The notes under the pieces are model-generated. The model had not been told where the DNA came from. It ran no database searches and saw only the letters and a list, made by a program, of their open reading frames with translations. The translations under genes and the position numbers were made by a program. A stretch of DNA of 57,002 nucleotides, from assembly GCA_023400055.1 (NCBI GenBank), contig JAEXFN010000014.1:1-57002 (forward strand), in the 5' to 3' direction. This document shows, piece after piece, positions 26,281-35,300 of the stretch; position 1 is the stretch's first letter; every line of letters begins with the position of its first letter. The DNA is from Bacillota bacterium. GTDB lineage: Bacteria > Bacillota > UBA4882 > UBA8346.

Positions 26281-26883
26281 TCATTTCTCACCGCTTTGGA
26301 TCGAATTCAACAGGATGTTGATATCATTTAAGGCGCGCTCGTGGGCTTTATACGGGGCGTTGCGAATCGACCAATCGAAAAGGACGCCGCGCGATATCCG
26401 CAAGATCAGCGAGGATATTTCAGCCGGCGGATAGGCGGTATTCAATTCTCCGGCGTTGATGGCTCGCTCCACCAGATTCCGCATGCAAGTATGAAAAGCC
26501 CGCTGTTCCTCGATCACAAATCTGCCGCTGGTTTTCAGCTGAATCCGCAAAATCTGCGCAAAAAGCTTCGGCCCGAGCGTTTCCGCGCCACTGGTCTGCC
26601 GGTGGATCAGATGCCGGATCGCGTCCAGATGGGTCACAAAATCCCGGGCGTCGAATTCCGTTGCGACATAAAGATCGAAATCCAAATAGGCCTCCATGAT
26701 CAGCTCTTCCTTGGATTTATAATAATTATAGAAACTGCCCACCGATATTTGAGCATCGGTGCTAATGTCGGAAATGGTTACCTCCTCGTAATCCTTGGTT
26801 TTAAAGAGCGCCATGGCCTTTTCAAAGATGAGTTTTTTGGTTTGAATCGCCTGCAACTGACGGCTGGTCAAATTTTTTTTCAT
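26281..26883 (-). CDS. TetR family transcriptional regulator
   Basis: One-component repressor. The N-terminal helix-turn-helix is clear (LIFEKAMALFKTKDYEEVTISDISTDAQISVGSFYNYYKSKEEL, given here only to locate it at about residues 15-60). The C-terminal ligand-binding domain (about 70-200) has no recognisable ligand signature. ATG 26883 follows AGGTGGG with correct spacing, and an in-frame GTG three codons upstream is less likely. It is transcribed divergently from the flavin oxidoreductase gene at 27281 and probably controls it through the palindrome near its promoter. Confidence 0.88.
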   Translation of the reverse strand: MKKNLTSRQLQAIQTKKLIFEKAMALFKTKDYEEVTISDISTDAQISVGSFYNYYKSKEELIMEAYLDFDLYVATEFDARDFVTHLDAIRHLIHRQTSGAETLGPKLFAQILRIQLKTSGRFVIEEQRAFHTCMRNLVERAINAGELNTAYPPAEISSLILRISRGVLFDWSIRNAPYKAHERALNDINILLNSIQSGEK

Positions 26884-26892
26884 CGGTCCCAC

Positions 26893-27147
26893 CTAATTTA
26901 TGATTGAAGAATACTTCCATATTATAGAGAAGTTTTTTCATAAGGGCAAGTCTCCCGCTGCTTGCCGGCAGCGCTAAAATGTTTTGTTAAAATTTTAACG
27001 AACGGATTAATTCTCAGCGACCCGGCAGCGATTTCGGCCTTCATTTCAGGTATTCCAACGTTCGGCCGTTCCATAACGGGCTGTCCGTACTCGGCCGGAA
27101 ATCCCGCCAAATAGGCCATTCCGGTTTTTCATCGCTGCGGGTTGCAT
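26893..27147. other. Gene-free gap between tetR and the oxidoreductase
   Basis: No coding sequence, repeat or RNA gene seen. The oxidoreductase promoter and palindrome lie just to the right (27148-27213). Confidence 0.5.
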
Positions 27148-27213
27148 TTGACAACCATTTTTCAAAATGTTATCCTTTAAATATGAATTATATTCACTGA
27201 ATTTAATTCATAT
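27148..27213 (+). promoter_or_regulatory. Promoter with downstream palindrome, probable TetR operator
   Basis: TTGACA (27148-27153), 17-nt spacer, TATCCT (27171-27176). A 10-bp-arm inverted repeat follows at once: ATATGAATTA (27181-27190) and TAATTCATAT (27204-27213). A repressor bound there would cover the start of transcription. Confidence 0.65.
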
Positions 27214-27280
27214 TATAAAACAACCGATCGATTCCCATGCGTGCCCATTCATAAAATTACAAAAAGGTAAGGTGAATCCG

Positions 27281-29287
27281 ATGGCAGGAAAGTATCAAGC
27301 GTTGTTTACGCCGTTGAAAATCGGCACGGTGCAGATCAAAAACCGGATCGTCATGTGCCCGATGGGAGGCACCGCGCTGATCGAGAATGGCCGATTTCAC
27401 GAGACGGCCGCCAACTTCTATATCGAACGCGCCAAAGGCGGGGTCGGGCTCATCGTTCCCGGAATCGCGCATATCACGGATATGTGGGGCCGGGGCGGCT
27501 GGCTCCATGAAGCCATGGCGGCCAACCTGGAACCGCTCCGGCGGACCATGAAGACGCTGCACTCCTATGATTGTAAACTTTTCATGCAGATCGGGGCCGG
27601 CATGGGACGGGTGCTGTCCATCCATTCCGGGATGCTGCCCAAGGACAGCGACCTGGTAAAGGCGATGAACGCTCCCTCGGCCGGATTGCCCAACGTATGG
27701 TGCCCGGAAAGAAAGCACCGCGAAATTACCAAGAAAGAAATCCAAGCGATTATCGACTCGTTCATCCGATCCGCCAAGTTGGCCCAGGAAGCGGAGATCG
27801 ATGGCGTTGAAATTCACGCGATCCATGAAGGCTATCTGCTCGATCAATTCGCCGTGGCGGCGACCAATCACCGCAGCGACGAATACGGCGGGTCGCTCGA
27901 GAACAGACTGCGCTTTGTCACGGAAATCATTAAGGGGATCAAAGCCGCCTGCGGCACGGATTTCCCTGTAACGGTACGTTACAGCGTCGCGAGCAAGATG
28001 AAGGGATTCAACTCGGGCGCGCTGCCGGGCGAGGCTTATCGGGAATTCGGCCGCAGCCTCGAGGAAAGCCCGCAAGTCGCCCAGTTGCTCGAAGCCGCGG
28101 GCTGCGACGCTTTGAACGCCGACAACGGCTCTTATGACGCTTGGTTCTGGGCTCACCCGCCGATGTATATGCCCATGGCCTGCAATCTGCCCGAAGCGAT
28201 GTATATTAAAAACTTCGTCCGTATTCCGGTAATCTGCGCCGGACGGATGGAGGATCCGGATATTTCCGCTCCGGCGGTAGCCAACGGTTCGATCGACGCC
28301 ATTGGCCTGGCCCGGCAGATGCTCTGTGATCCCGAATGGCCCAACAAGGTTCGCGACGAGAAGATAACCGATATCCGCCCCTGTATCGCCTGTCATAACG
28401 GCTGTTTCGGCCGCCTGTTCGCAGGCAAGGGGACTTCCTGCGCGTTGAATCCCGCCGCCATGCAGGAGGAACAATACAAAATCGAGCCGGCGCGGACGGC
28501 GAAAAGGGTGGCTATCGTCGGCGGCGGCATCGCCGGCATGGAAGCGGCCCGCATCTGCCGGTTACGCGGCCATGACGTGACCATCTATGAAAAGAGCGAT
28601 AAACTCGGCGGCGTGTTCACCTCGGCGGCGGCGCCCGACTTTAAGGAAGCCGACAAGAAACTGCTAAAGTGGTATATCAAACAGATTACCGATCTCCGGG
28701 TGGACGTCCGGTTCAATACCGAAGCCACGCCCGAAACGATCAAGCAGTCGGCTCCGGATGCGATGATCATCGCCACAGGCGCCAAGCCTAAAAAAATCCC
28801 GGTGCCCGGGATCGAGGGCGACCAGGTCATCGAGGCGATCGACTTGTTGCTCAAGAAGAAAACTGCGGGCGAACGGGTCGTCGTGGTCGGCGGCGGATTG
28901 ACCGGCTGTGAAATCGCTTACGATTTGGCGCGGGAAGGCAAAAAAGTTGCGGTCCTGGAAATGATGGACGATATCCTGAAAATTCCCGGTTTAAGCGCGG
29001 CAAACGGCAATATGCTGCGCGAATTGCTGAATCATTATCAGGTGGAAGTATATACTTCGGCCAGGTTGAGCCAAGTCACGCCCAGCGGGGTCTGTTTCAC
29101 CGTAGGCCGCGAGGAAAAAAGAATCGCGGCGGATTCGATCGTATTGGCAGTCGGCTACGATTCCTACGCGCCCCTGGCAGAGGAGCTCGGGGACGGCGGC
29201 GAACTGTATACCATCGGGGATGCCAAACAAGTTGGCAACTTGATGGACGCTGTCTGGGCGGCCTATGATGTCGCGCTGAAAATCTGA
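27281..29287 (+). CDS. FMN/4Fe-4S/FAD NAD(P)H:flavin oxidoreductase (2,4-dienoyl-CoA reductase-like)
   Basis: Old-yellow-enzyme type multidomain reductase for enoates or related unsaturated substrates; the exact substrate is unknown. From ATG 27281 it has 668 residues. A TIM-barrel FMN domain (FTPLKIGTVQIKNRIVMCPM onward, about 1-350) contains the active-site region EIHAIHEGYLLDQF. The 4Fe-4S cysteines are C-x2-C-x3-C-x11-C near residues 368-387 (CIACHNGCFG). Two dinucleotide folds follow, VAIVGGGIAGMEAA (about 412) and VVVVGGGLTGCEIA (about 534). AAGGTAAGGTG precedes ATG 27281. The gene is adjacent to a divergent TetR regulator. Confidence 0.92.
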   Translation: MAGKYQALFTPLKIGTVQIKNRIVMCPMGGTALIENGRFHETAANFYIERAKGGVGLIVPGIAHITDMWGRGGWLHEAMAANLEPLRRTMKTLHSYDCKLFMQIGAGMGRVLSIHSGMLPKDSDLVKAMNAPSAGLPNVWCPERKHREITKKEIQAIIDSFIRSAKLAQEAEIDGVEIHAIHEGYLLDQFAVAATNHRSDEYGGSLENRLRFVTEIIKGIKAACGTDFPVTVRYSVASKMKGFNSGALPGEAYREFGRSLEESPQVAQLLEAAGCDALNADNGSYDAWFWAHPPMYMPMACNLPEAMYIKNFVRIPVICAGRMEDPDISAPAVANGSIDAIGLARQMLCDPEWPNKVRDEKITDIRPCIACHNGCFGRLFAGKGTSCALNPAAMQEEQYKIEPARTAKRVAIVGGGIAGMEAARICRLRGHDVTIYEKSDKLGGVFTSAAAPDFKEADKKLLKWYIKQITDLRVDVRFNTEATPETIKQSAPDAMIIATGAKPKKIPVPGIEGDQVIEAIDLLLKKKTAGERVVVVGGGLTGCEIAYDLAREGKKVAVLEMMDDILKIPGLSAANGNMLRELLNHYQVEVYTSARLSQVTPSGVCFTVGREEKRIAADSIVLAVGYDSYAPLAEELGDGGELYTIGDAKQVGNLMDAVWAAYDVALKI

Positions 29288-29327
29288 AAACGAACCGTTA
29301 ATTCCGGCATTAAACTTTCTCGGGATC

Positions 29328-29358
29328 AAAAACCAGTGTGCAAAGTACACTGGTTTTT
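29328..29358 (+). terminator. Terminator after the oxidoreductase
   Basis: Stem AAAAACCAGTGT / ACACTGGTTTTT around a 7-nt loop, 41 nt after the stop. Confidence 0.92.
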
Positions 29359-29498
29359 CGCATGTAAAGCCTTGAAAATCGGGAAATAGCTACCGCCCTG
29401 CCGCGGCCTGCTAAAATAACCCCAATATTCATCGGTCCTTCACCGGATCAACACATTGCGGAGCTAACGTTATAGCTAAAATCGGGAAAGGAAGGGGA

Positions 29499-30086
29499 AT
29501 GACCATGAAAAAATGGTTGAGCGTAATTTTGCTGGCAGCTCTCACGCTAGGCTCGGCAAGTTTAACTCTGGCAGCTTGGCCGTCCAATTTTGAAGGAAAA
29601 CCGGTTAAGCTGCTCGATGGGCCCAACGAAGGCTATTTTATCTGGAGCGATAAGGACGGGTTGCATCTGCGGGTTAAAACCAAGGGCGAAGCCCATGTTT
29701 TTAGCGGAAGAATTTATACGAACGGCAATTTTGACAATATTCTGGTGAAAACCTTTCATGATCAAGACAATTTTGACAATAGCGGCCCTAACGAAATTCG
29801 TTTCCGGCTGACAGCGACGGATAAGTTCGCCGGTATTGATTTTTATGTCACGGAAGGCCAATATGTGGATTTCGATTTAAGCATGGATGGCCATAAAGTC
29901 GATGCCAACCGGGTTTTTATCGGAAGAGACGGCTGGCATCCGGGGGATTCCAAATTTACGATTCTTTGTAGCGACGGGGAGCGCCCCGAAAGAAGCAGGA
30001 CCGTAATTATCTTTGATGGGTGGGATCGGCCCGAATTCGGTCCTGGCCCGCGCCGCCCGCATGGTCCGCGACCCGCTCCTTGGTGA
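29499..30086 (+). CDS. Secreted protein of unknown function
   Basis: I do not recognise a family. The 195-residue product has a Sec signal peptide (MKKWLSVILLAALTLGSASL, cleavage near LAAWP), then a beta-rich domain (KDGLHLRVKTKGEAHVFSGR) and a Pro/Arg-rich tail ending PRRPHGPRPAPW. The pattern of alternating hydrophobic strands suggests a small extracellular beta-sandwich. Starts at 29499 and 29505 are both supported by GGAAAGGAAGGGG. It stands alone between terminators, with no partner gene to suggest a role. Confidence 0.75.
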   Translation: MTMKKWLSVILLAALTLGSASLTLAAWPSNFEGKPVKLLDGPNEGYFIWSDKDGLHLRVKTKGEAHVFSGRIYTNGNFDNILVKTFHDQDNFDNSGPNEIRFRLTATDKFAGIDFYVTEGQYVDFDLSMDGHKVDANRVFIGRDGWHPGDSKFTILCSDGERPERSRTVIIFDGWDRPEFGPGPRRPHGPRPAPW

Positions 30087-30185
30087 TACGCCGATGATCA
30101 ACAAACTATAAATCGAGGACCGTTTCCGGGAGGTATTCAATCGACGGAGCACCGGTATCTCGATTGAGGACCGGGAAGCCGAAAG

Positions 30186-30248
30186 AGCTCATTTTGTGGA
30201 TAAGTGAGCTCTTTCAGTCGCTCAACGAGCTCATTTTGTGGATAAGTA
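30186..30248. repeat. Three-unit 21-bp repeat with two DnaA-box matches
   Basis: Three in-register 21-bp units starting AGCTC. Units 1 and 3 contain TTTTGTGGATAA, whose complement carries the DnaA-box consensus TTATCCACA. Unit 2 is of the TTTCAGTCGCTCAACG type. The rest of the 30087-30431 gap shows no gene. Confidence 0.85.
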
Positions 30249-30431
30249 AGCTAATAATTTAAAATTAGACCGGAATGGCTTTATCAGGACATATGTTTGG
30301 AAGCGATGCACGAAATTTGGAAATGAAAATACCCCCTGCGCCACGACAGCTTTGCTTAAAACTGCAAGAAATGGTATCGCTTGAGTCTTCGGTGCGATTA
30401 CTGACGGACGCTAAGCATATCAACAATTTAT

Positions 30432-31346
30432 TTAGGGAATCACGATCCTAGTCCCGTTTTCCCCAACCCACTCGGCAAAAGACTTAAGCGCCAGACCGTA
30501 CTGTCGGGTTTCTTGAATGTCAAATCCGAAACCGGGAACGGACTCCATCCACTCCATGGCATGAACAGTTCCTTCCAACAGGCCCCGCTTTACGGCTTCC
30601 TCATTGCTTACCCTTTCGAAGACAACTTTTTTATCGAGGACGCTGCTCAGCGTCTGGGCAATCTGGGTCATGGAAAGCTCATCTCCGGCGACATTGATAT
30701 CCTTTCCGTGAAATTGCTCCGGATTCTCAAAAGCGGCCCGGGCGAATTGGGCTGTGTCCGCTCCGCAATTCAATTTGATCGGGGTATCCCCATTCATGGT
30801 GCCAAACAGAACCCCCTTTTTTAACTCCGGCGCCATCATTGCGGCAAGCGGCTCCGCAAAATTCTCCATGAACCAGCAAGGGTGCAAAATCGTCCAATAT
30901 CGGAAACCGCCATGGCCGATGCTCGCTTCGATTTGGTACTTGCTCTCCCAGTGCTGCGCTAAAAACGCGTGTTTGTCCCAACGCGGGAAAAGATTGCTGC
31001 CTGCGACCGAGCTGTGGACTATTTGCTCGATGCCGGCTTGCTTGGCGGCTTGCACCATGTTTGCGGCATTGCGCGGCTCAACCGTCGGATCATAGGGATC
31101 GGCGTACTGTACCGAAAAAAGCGCCGACACATTCTCCAGCGCGGGCGCCAGGGATGCCGGATTTGCCAGGTCGCCTCGGACGATTTCGGCGCCCTTTGCG
31201 GCCATCTGCTGGGCAGCCGCTGATTCCGGGTTCCTGGTAAGAATGCGCACCCGATGGCCGTGCGCCAACAACTCACGGGCTACGTTTCCGCCTTGGGTTC
31301 CTGTGCCACCGATGACTAATATGGGCTGTGATGGGTTCGGGGCCAT
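30432..31346 (-). CDS. NmrA-like NAD(P)-binding oxidoreductase
   Basis: Atypical short-chain dehydrogenase of the NmrA group, related to redox sensors and quinone or isoflavone-type reductases; the substrate is unknown. The 304 residues begin with the nucleotide-binding strand PILVIGGTGTQGGNVARELL. They continue with VRILTRNPES (NADP preference at the Arg), GDLANPASLAPALENVSALF, and HSSVAGSNLFPRWDKHA. There is no Tyr-x3-Lys catalytic pair, consistent with NmrA. ATG 31346 follows TTGGAGG. It is transcribed divergently from a TetR gene. Confidence 0.88.
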   Translation of the reverse strand: MAPNPSQPILVIGGTGTQGGNVARELLAHGHRVRILTRNPESAAAQQMAAKGAEIVRGDLANPASLAPALENVSALFSVQYADPYDPTVEPRNAANMVQAAKQAGIEQIVHSSVAGSNLFPRWDKHAFLAQHWESKYQIEASIGHGGFRYWTILHPCWFMENFAEPLAAMMAPELKKGVLFGTMNGDTPIKLNCGADTAQFARAAFENPEQFHGKDINVAGDELSMTQIAQTLSSVLDKKVVFERVSNEEAVKRGLLEGTVHAMEWMESVPGFGFDIQETRQYGLALKSFAEWVGENGTRIVIP

Positions 31347-31381
31347 ATCAATTCCTCCAATCTCATTCAATGTTTAATAAA

Positions 31382-31477
31382 ATTATATTACCGTAGTACA
31401 ATAAAGTCAATATATAGGTAAAGATAAAGATTACCGATGTCGTATAATTTGATATTTGAGGTATGATGCTTTATAAT
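31382..31477. promoter_or_regulatory. Back-to-back promoters of the nmrA-like and tetR genes
   Basis: Leftward promoter: TTGACT (31405-31410, complement) and TATAAT (31382-31387, complement) with a 17-nt spacer. Rightward promoter: TTGATA (31449-31454) and TATAAT (31472-31477), also 17 nt apart. Between them lies the inverted repeat GGTAA-9-TTACC (31417-31435), a candidate operator able to affect both. Confidence 0.75.
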
Positions 31478-31500
31478 GGGAGTAAGCAAGGGGAGGTGCC

Positions 31501-32061
31501 ATGGTGAAACAGAAAACCACTACCAAAGACGCGCTGCTGAACACGGCCATTAACCTGTTTCGGGAAAACGGCTTTGAAAATGTGACCGTCGAAGATATTT
31601 GCAAGGAGATTGACGTAACCAAAACAGCCTTCTATTATTACTATAAATCCAAGGATGAGCTGATCCGCGATTTTTTCTGCGGCGAGCATATGTTATCCCA
31701 CAGTGAGTTGGCAGCCATTCTGTATGAGCAAGATTGCGCCAAGCAGATCCTGCGCATCATGGAAATGAGGATTCAGCAAGTAACACGGGCGGGATTACAG
31801 CTAGCCAAGGAATTATACCGGGTTTACCTCAAAGATGAGGCCCTTCCGCTAGCGGAACAGAACGAGCTGAGCGATATCCTTATCACATTGATCAAAAGGG
31901 GACAAGAGGCCGGCCAAATCAAAAACACCGCCGCGCCAGAACTGTTGCAGAACACAATCTGGTATCTGTCCAATGGCATCATTCTGAAATGGATCATGAT
32001 GGGCGGCAGCTTTGACGTGCTGGAAGAAAATCGCATCCAATTTGCAGCCGTGTTTTATTAG
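31501..32061 (+). CDS. TetR family transcriptional regulator
   Basis: One-component regulator of 186 residues. The N-terminal DNA-binding domain contains TVEDICKEIDVTKTAFYYYYKSKDEL. The C-terminal domain (about 75-186) resembles the TetR_C group of AcrR-like proteins (WYLSNGIILKWIMMGGSFDVLE). The ATG at 31501 follows GGGGAGGTG. It is divergent from the NmrA-like gene and most likely regulates it, as well as itself, through the shared 154-nt intergenic region. Confidence 0.88.
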   Translation: MVKQKTTTKDALLNTAINLFRENGFENVTVEDICKEIDVTKTAFYYYYKSKDELIRDFFCGEHMLSHSELAAILYEQDCAKQILRIMEMRIQQVTRAGLQLAKELYRVYLKDEALPLAEQNELSDILITLIKRGQEAGQIKNTAAPELLQNTIWYLSNGIILKWIMMGGSFDVLEENRIQFAAVFY

Positions 32062-32191
32062 GAAGCTGACGGAGCGCTTCGGACTCCAAACGAAGTGCCC
32101 TTTTCAACTGAAAATCATTAGGTAAGGTTCGGCTAACCGGCCGGGCTTTTTTTATAGCAATTTTGAGAATGCGCGTCATTACTGGACGCAT

Positions 32192-32217
32192 AAAACCGGG
32201 CTTCGGCCCGGTTTTTT
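32192..32217 (+). terminator. Terminator before the collagen-like gene
   Basis: Stem AAAACCGGGC / GCCCGGTTTT with a TTCG tetraloop and six T. It ends the tetR transcript. Confidence 0.92.
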
Positions 32218-32377
32218 CCCGCCTTTATTTTCGTCAAGGGTGCCATTGGCATAACCCTTTTTTAATAATTTTTATATAATGAATAGGATTTAACGGGTGT
32301 CAAACGGTCCGACGCTTATTTTAAGGTGACCTGCGATAATCGCCAACTTGGGAAACTTTTATTCAGAGGTGAAATGG

Positions 32378-35300
32378 GTGTCCAATAAAAATCAGCAGAT
32401 TCGGGAGCAGCTGCAAATCATTCAGGGACAGATCAGGCAATTGCCGATAAAACCATCCCGGAAAGACCTTTTGCTTGAAAATATGAATACCGCGATACAT
32501 TGTTTCGATACCGGAAACATCCAATGCACGATCAATAATTTAACCATACTTACCGATCAGGTTTTGAGTTGGCAGGGGAGTAGCCGGTGCTTGGCCAACA
32601 TTTATGATTCATTATTAGCGGAGCTTCGCCGGGTGCAGCAGTGCTTAGTCGGCCTACCCGATTCTGGAGTGGCGAGGAATCCGGGATCCACTGGACCCAC
32701 CGGGCCGATTGGGCCAACTGGGATGACCGGAGTCACGGGACCGGCAGGAGCGGCTGGAGAAGCCGCTGGAGCGACCGGAGCCACCGGGCCAGTGGGAACT
32801 GCGGGGGTTATCGGTTCAACGGGGGCCACCGGGGCAACCGGACCGGTAAGCACAGCGGGAGCCACCGGCGCAACGGGAGCCACTGGACCAGTGGGAACTA
32901 CGGGGGTTATCGGTTCAACGGGAGCCACCGGGGCAACCGGACCGGTAGGAGCAGCGGGAGCCACTGGGGCAACCGGACCGGTAAGCGCAGCGGGAGTTAC
33001 CGGCGCAACGGGAGCCACAGGGCCTGCAGGAGCCACAGGCGATCCAGGAGCGACCGGAGCCACTGGGCCTGCAGGAACTGCGGGGGTTATCGGTTCAACG
33101 GGAGCTACAGGGCCAGCGGGAGCGGCAGGTGATCCAGGAGCGACCGGAGCCACAGGACCGGTAGGAGCAGCGGGGGCCGTCGGTTTAACGGGTGCCACGG
33201 GGCCAGCGGGAGCAGTCGGAGCTACGGGAGCAACTGGACCGATAGGAGCAGCAGGAGGTTCCGGTTCAACTGGAGCAACTGGGCCGGTAGGAACAGCAGG
33301 AGCTGTTGGTTCAACGGGTGCTACGGGGCCAGCGGGAGCTGTTGGCGTAACGGGAGCCACAGGATTAGCAGGAGCAACAGGCAATCCAGGAGCGACTGGG
33401 GCCACTGGACCGATAGGAGCAGCAGGAGGTTCCGGTTCAACTGGAGCAACCGGACCAGTAGGAGCTGCCGGTGCAGCCGGGGCCACGGGGGCTACGGGAC
33501 CGGCAGGAGCAACCGGTCCGGTAGGAACAGCGGGAGCTGTTGGCTCAACGGGAGCCACTGGACCAGCAGGGGCAACTGGGCCTGCAGGAGCAACAGGCGA
33601 TTCAGGAGCGACAGGAGCCACAGGGCCGGTGGGAGCAGCAGGGGCTGTTGGTTCAACGGGTGCTACGGGGCCAGCGGGAGCTGTTGGCGTAACGGGAGCC
33701 ACAGGACCTGCAGGAGCAACAGGCAATCCAGGAGCGACTGGGGCCACTGGGCCGGTAGGAACAGCAGGAGCTGTTGGTTCAACGGGTGCTACGGGGCCAG
33801 CGGGAGCAGTTGGCGTAACGGGAGCCACAGGACCTGCAGGAGCAACAGGCGATCCAGGAGCGACCGGGGCAACTGGGCCGATAGGAGCAGCGGGAGCTAT
33901 CGGGGCAACGGGAGCCACAGGGCCTGCAGGAGCAACAGGCGATCCAGGAGCGACAGGGGCCACTGGGCCGATAGGAGCAGCAGGAGGTTCCGGTTCAACT
34001 GGAGCAACCGGGCCAGTAGGAGCTGCCGGTGCAGTCGGGGCCACGGGGGCCACGGGACCTGCAGGAGCAGCGGGGGCTGTCGGTTCAACAGGAGCCACAG
34101 GGCCGGTAGGAGCAGCGGGAGCTGTTGGCTCAACAGGGGCCACGGGGCCAGCAGGAGCATCCGGAGCAATCGGAGCTACGGGAACCACAGGACCTGCAGG
34201 AGCAACAGGCAATCCAGGAGCGACCGGGGCCACTGGACCGATAGGAGCAGCAGGAGGTTCCGGTTCAACTGGAGCAACCGGGCCAGTAGGGGCAGCAGGA
34301 GCTGTTGGTTCAACGGGAGCCACGGGACCAGTGGGACCGGTAGGCGATCCAGGAGCGACAGGGGCCACTGGGCCAGTAGGGGCAACGGGAGCTGTTGGCT
34401 CAACGGGTGCTACAGGACCAGCGGGAGCTGCCGGTGCAGTCGGTACTACAGGAGCCACCGGGCCAGCGGGAGCTGTTGGCTCAACGGGAGCCACAGGACC
34501 TGCAGGAGCAACAGGCGATCCTGGAGTGACTGGAGCCACCGGTCCGGTAGGAACAGCGGGAGCTGTTGGTTCAACAGGAGCAACTGGACCAGCGGGAGAA
34601 GCCGGAACAATCGGAGCTACGGGAGCAACCGGGCCTTCAGGAGCAACAGGCAATCCAGGAGTGACCGGGGCCACTGGACCGGTAGGAGCAGCAGGAGCTG
34701 TTGGCTCAACGGGAGCGACTGGGCCTGTAGGAGCTACCGGTACAGTTGGGGCCACGGGAGCCACCGGGCCGGTAGGAGCAGCGGGAGCTGTTGGTTCAAC
34801 GGGTGCTACTGGACCCGCAGGAGCAGTAGGAGGTTCCGGTTCAACTGGAGCCACCGGGCCGGTAGGAGCAGCAGGAGCTGTTGGTTCAACGGGGGCCACA
34901 GGGCCAGCAGGAGAGGTCGGAACAACCGGAGCGACGGGAGCAACCGGTCCGGTAGGAGCTGTCGGTGCAGTTGGGACTACGGGAGCAACCGGGGCAACCG
35001 GGCCAGCGGGAGCAGTAGGCGATCTAGGAGCAACTGGAGCCACTGGGCCAGTAGGGGCAACGGGAGCTGTTGGTTCAACGGGAGCAATCGGGCCAGTAGG
35101 AGCCGCCGGTGCAGTCGGGGCCACGGGGGCTACGGGATCTGTAGGGGCAGCAGGAGTTGTTGGTTCAACGGGAGCCACAGGGCCTGCAGGAGCAACAGGC
35201 GATCCAGGAGCAACCGGAGCTACGGGAGCGACCGGACCGACAGGAGCAGCGGGAGCGGCTGGCTCGACGGGAGCGACTGGGGCAACCGGGCCGGCGGGAA

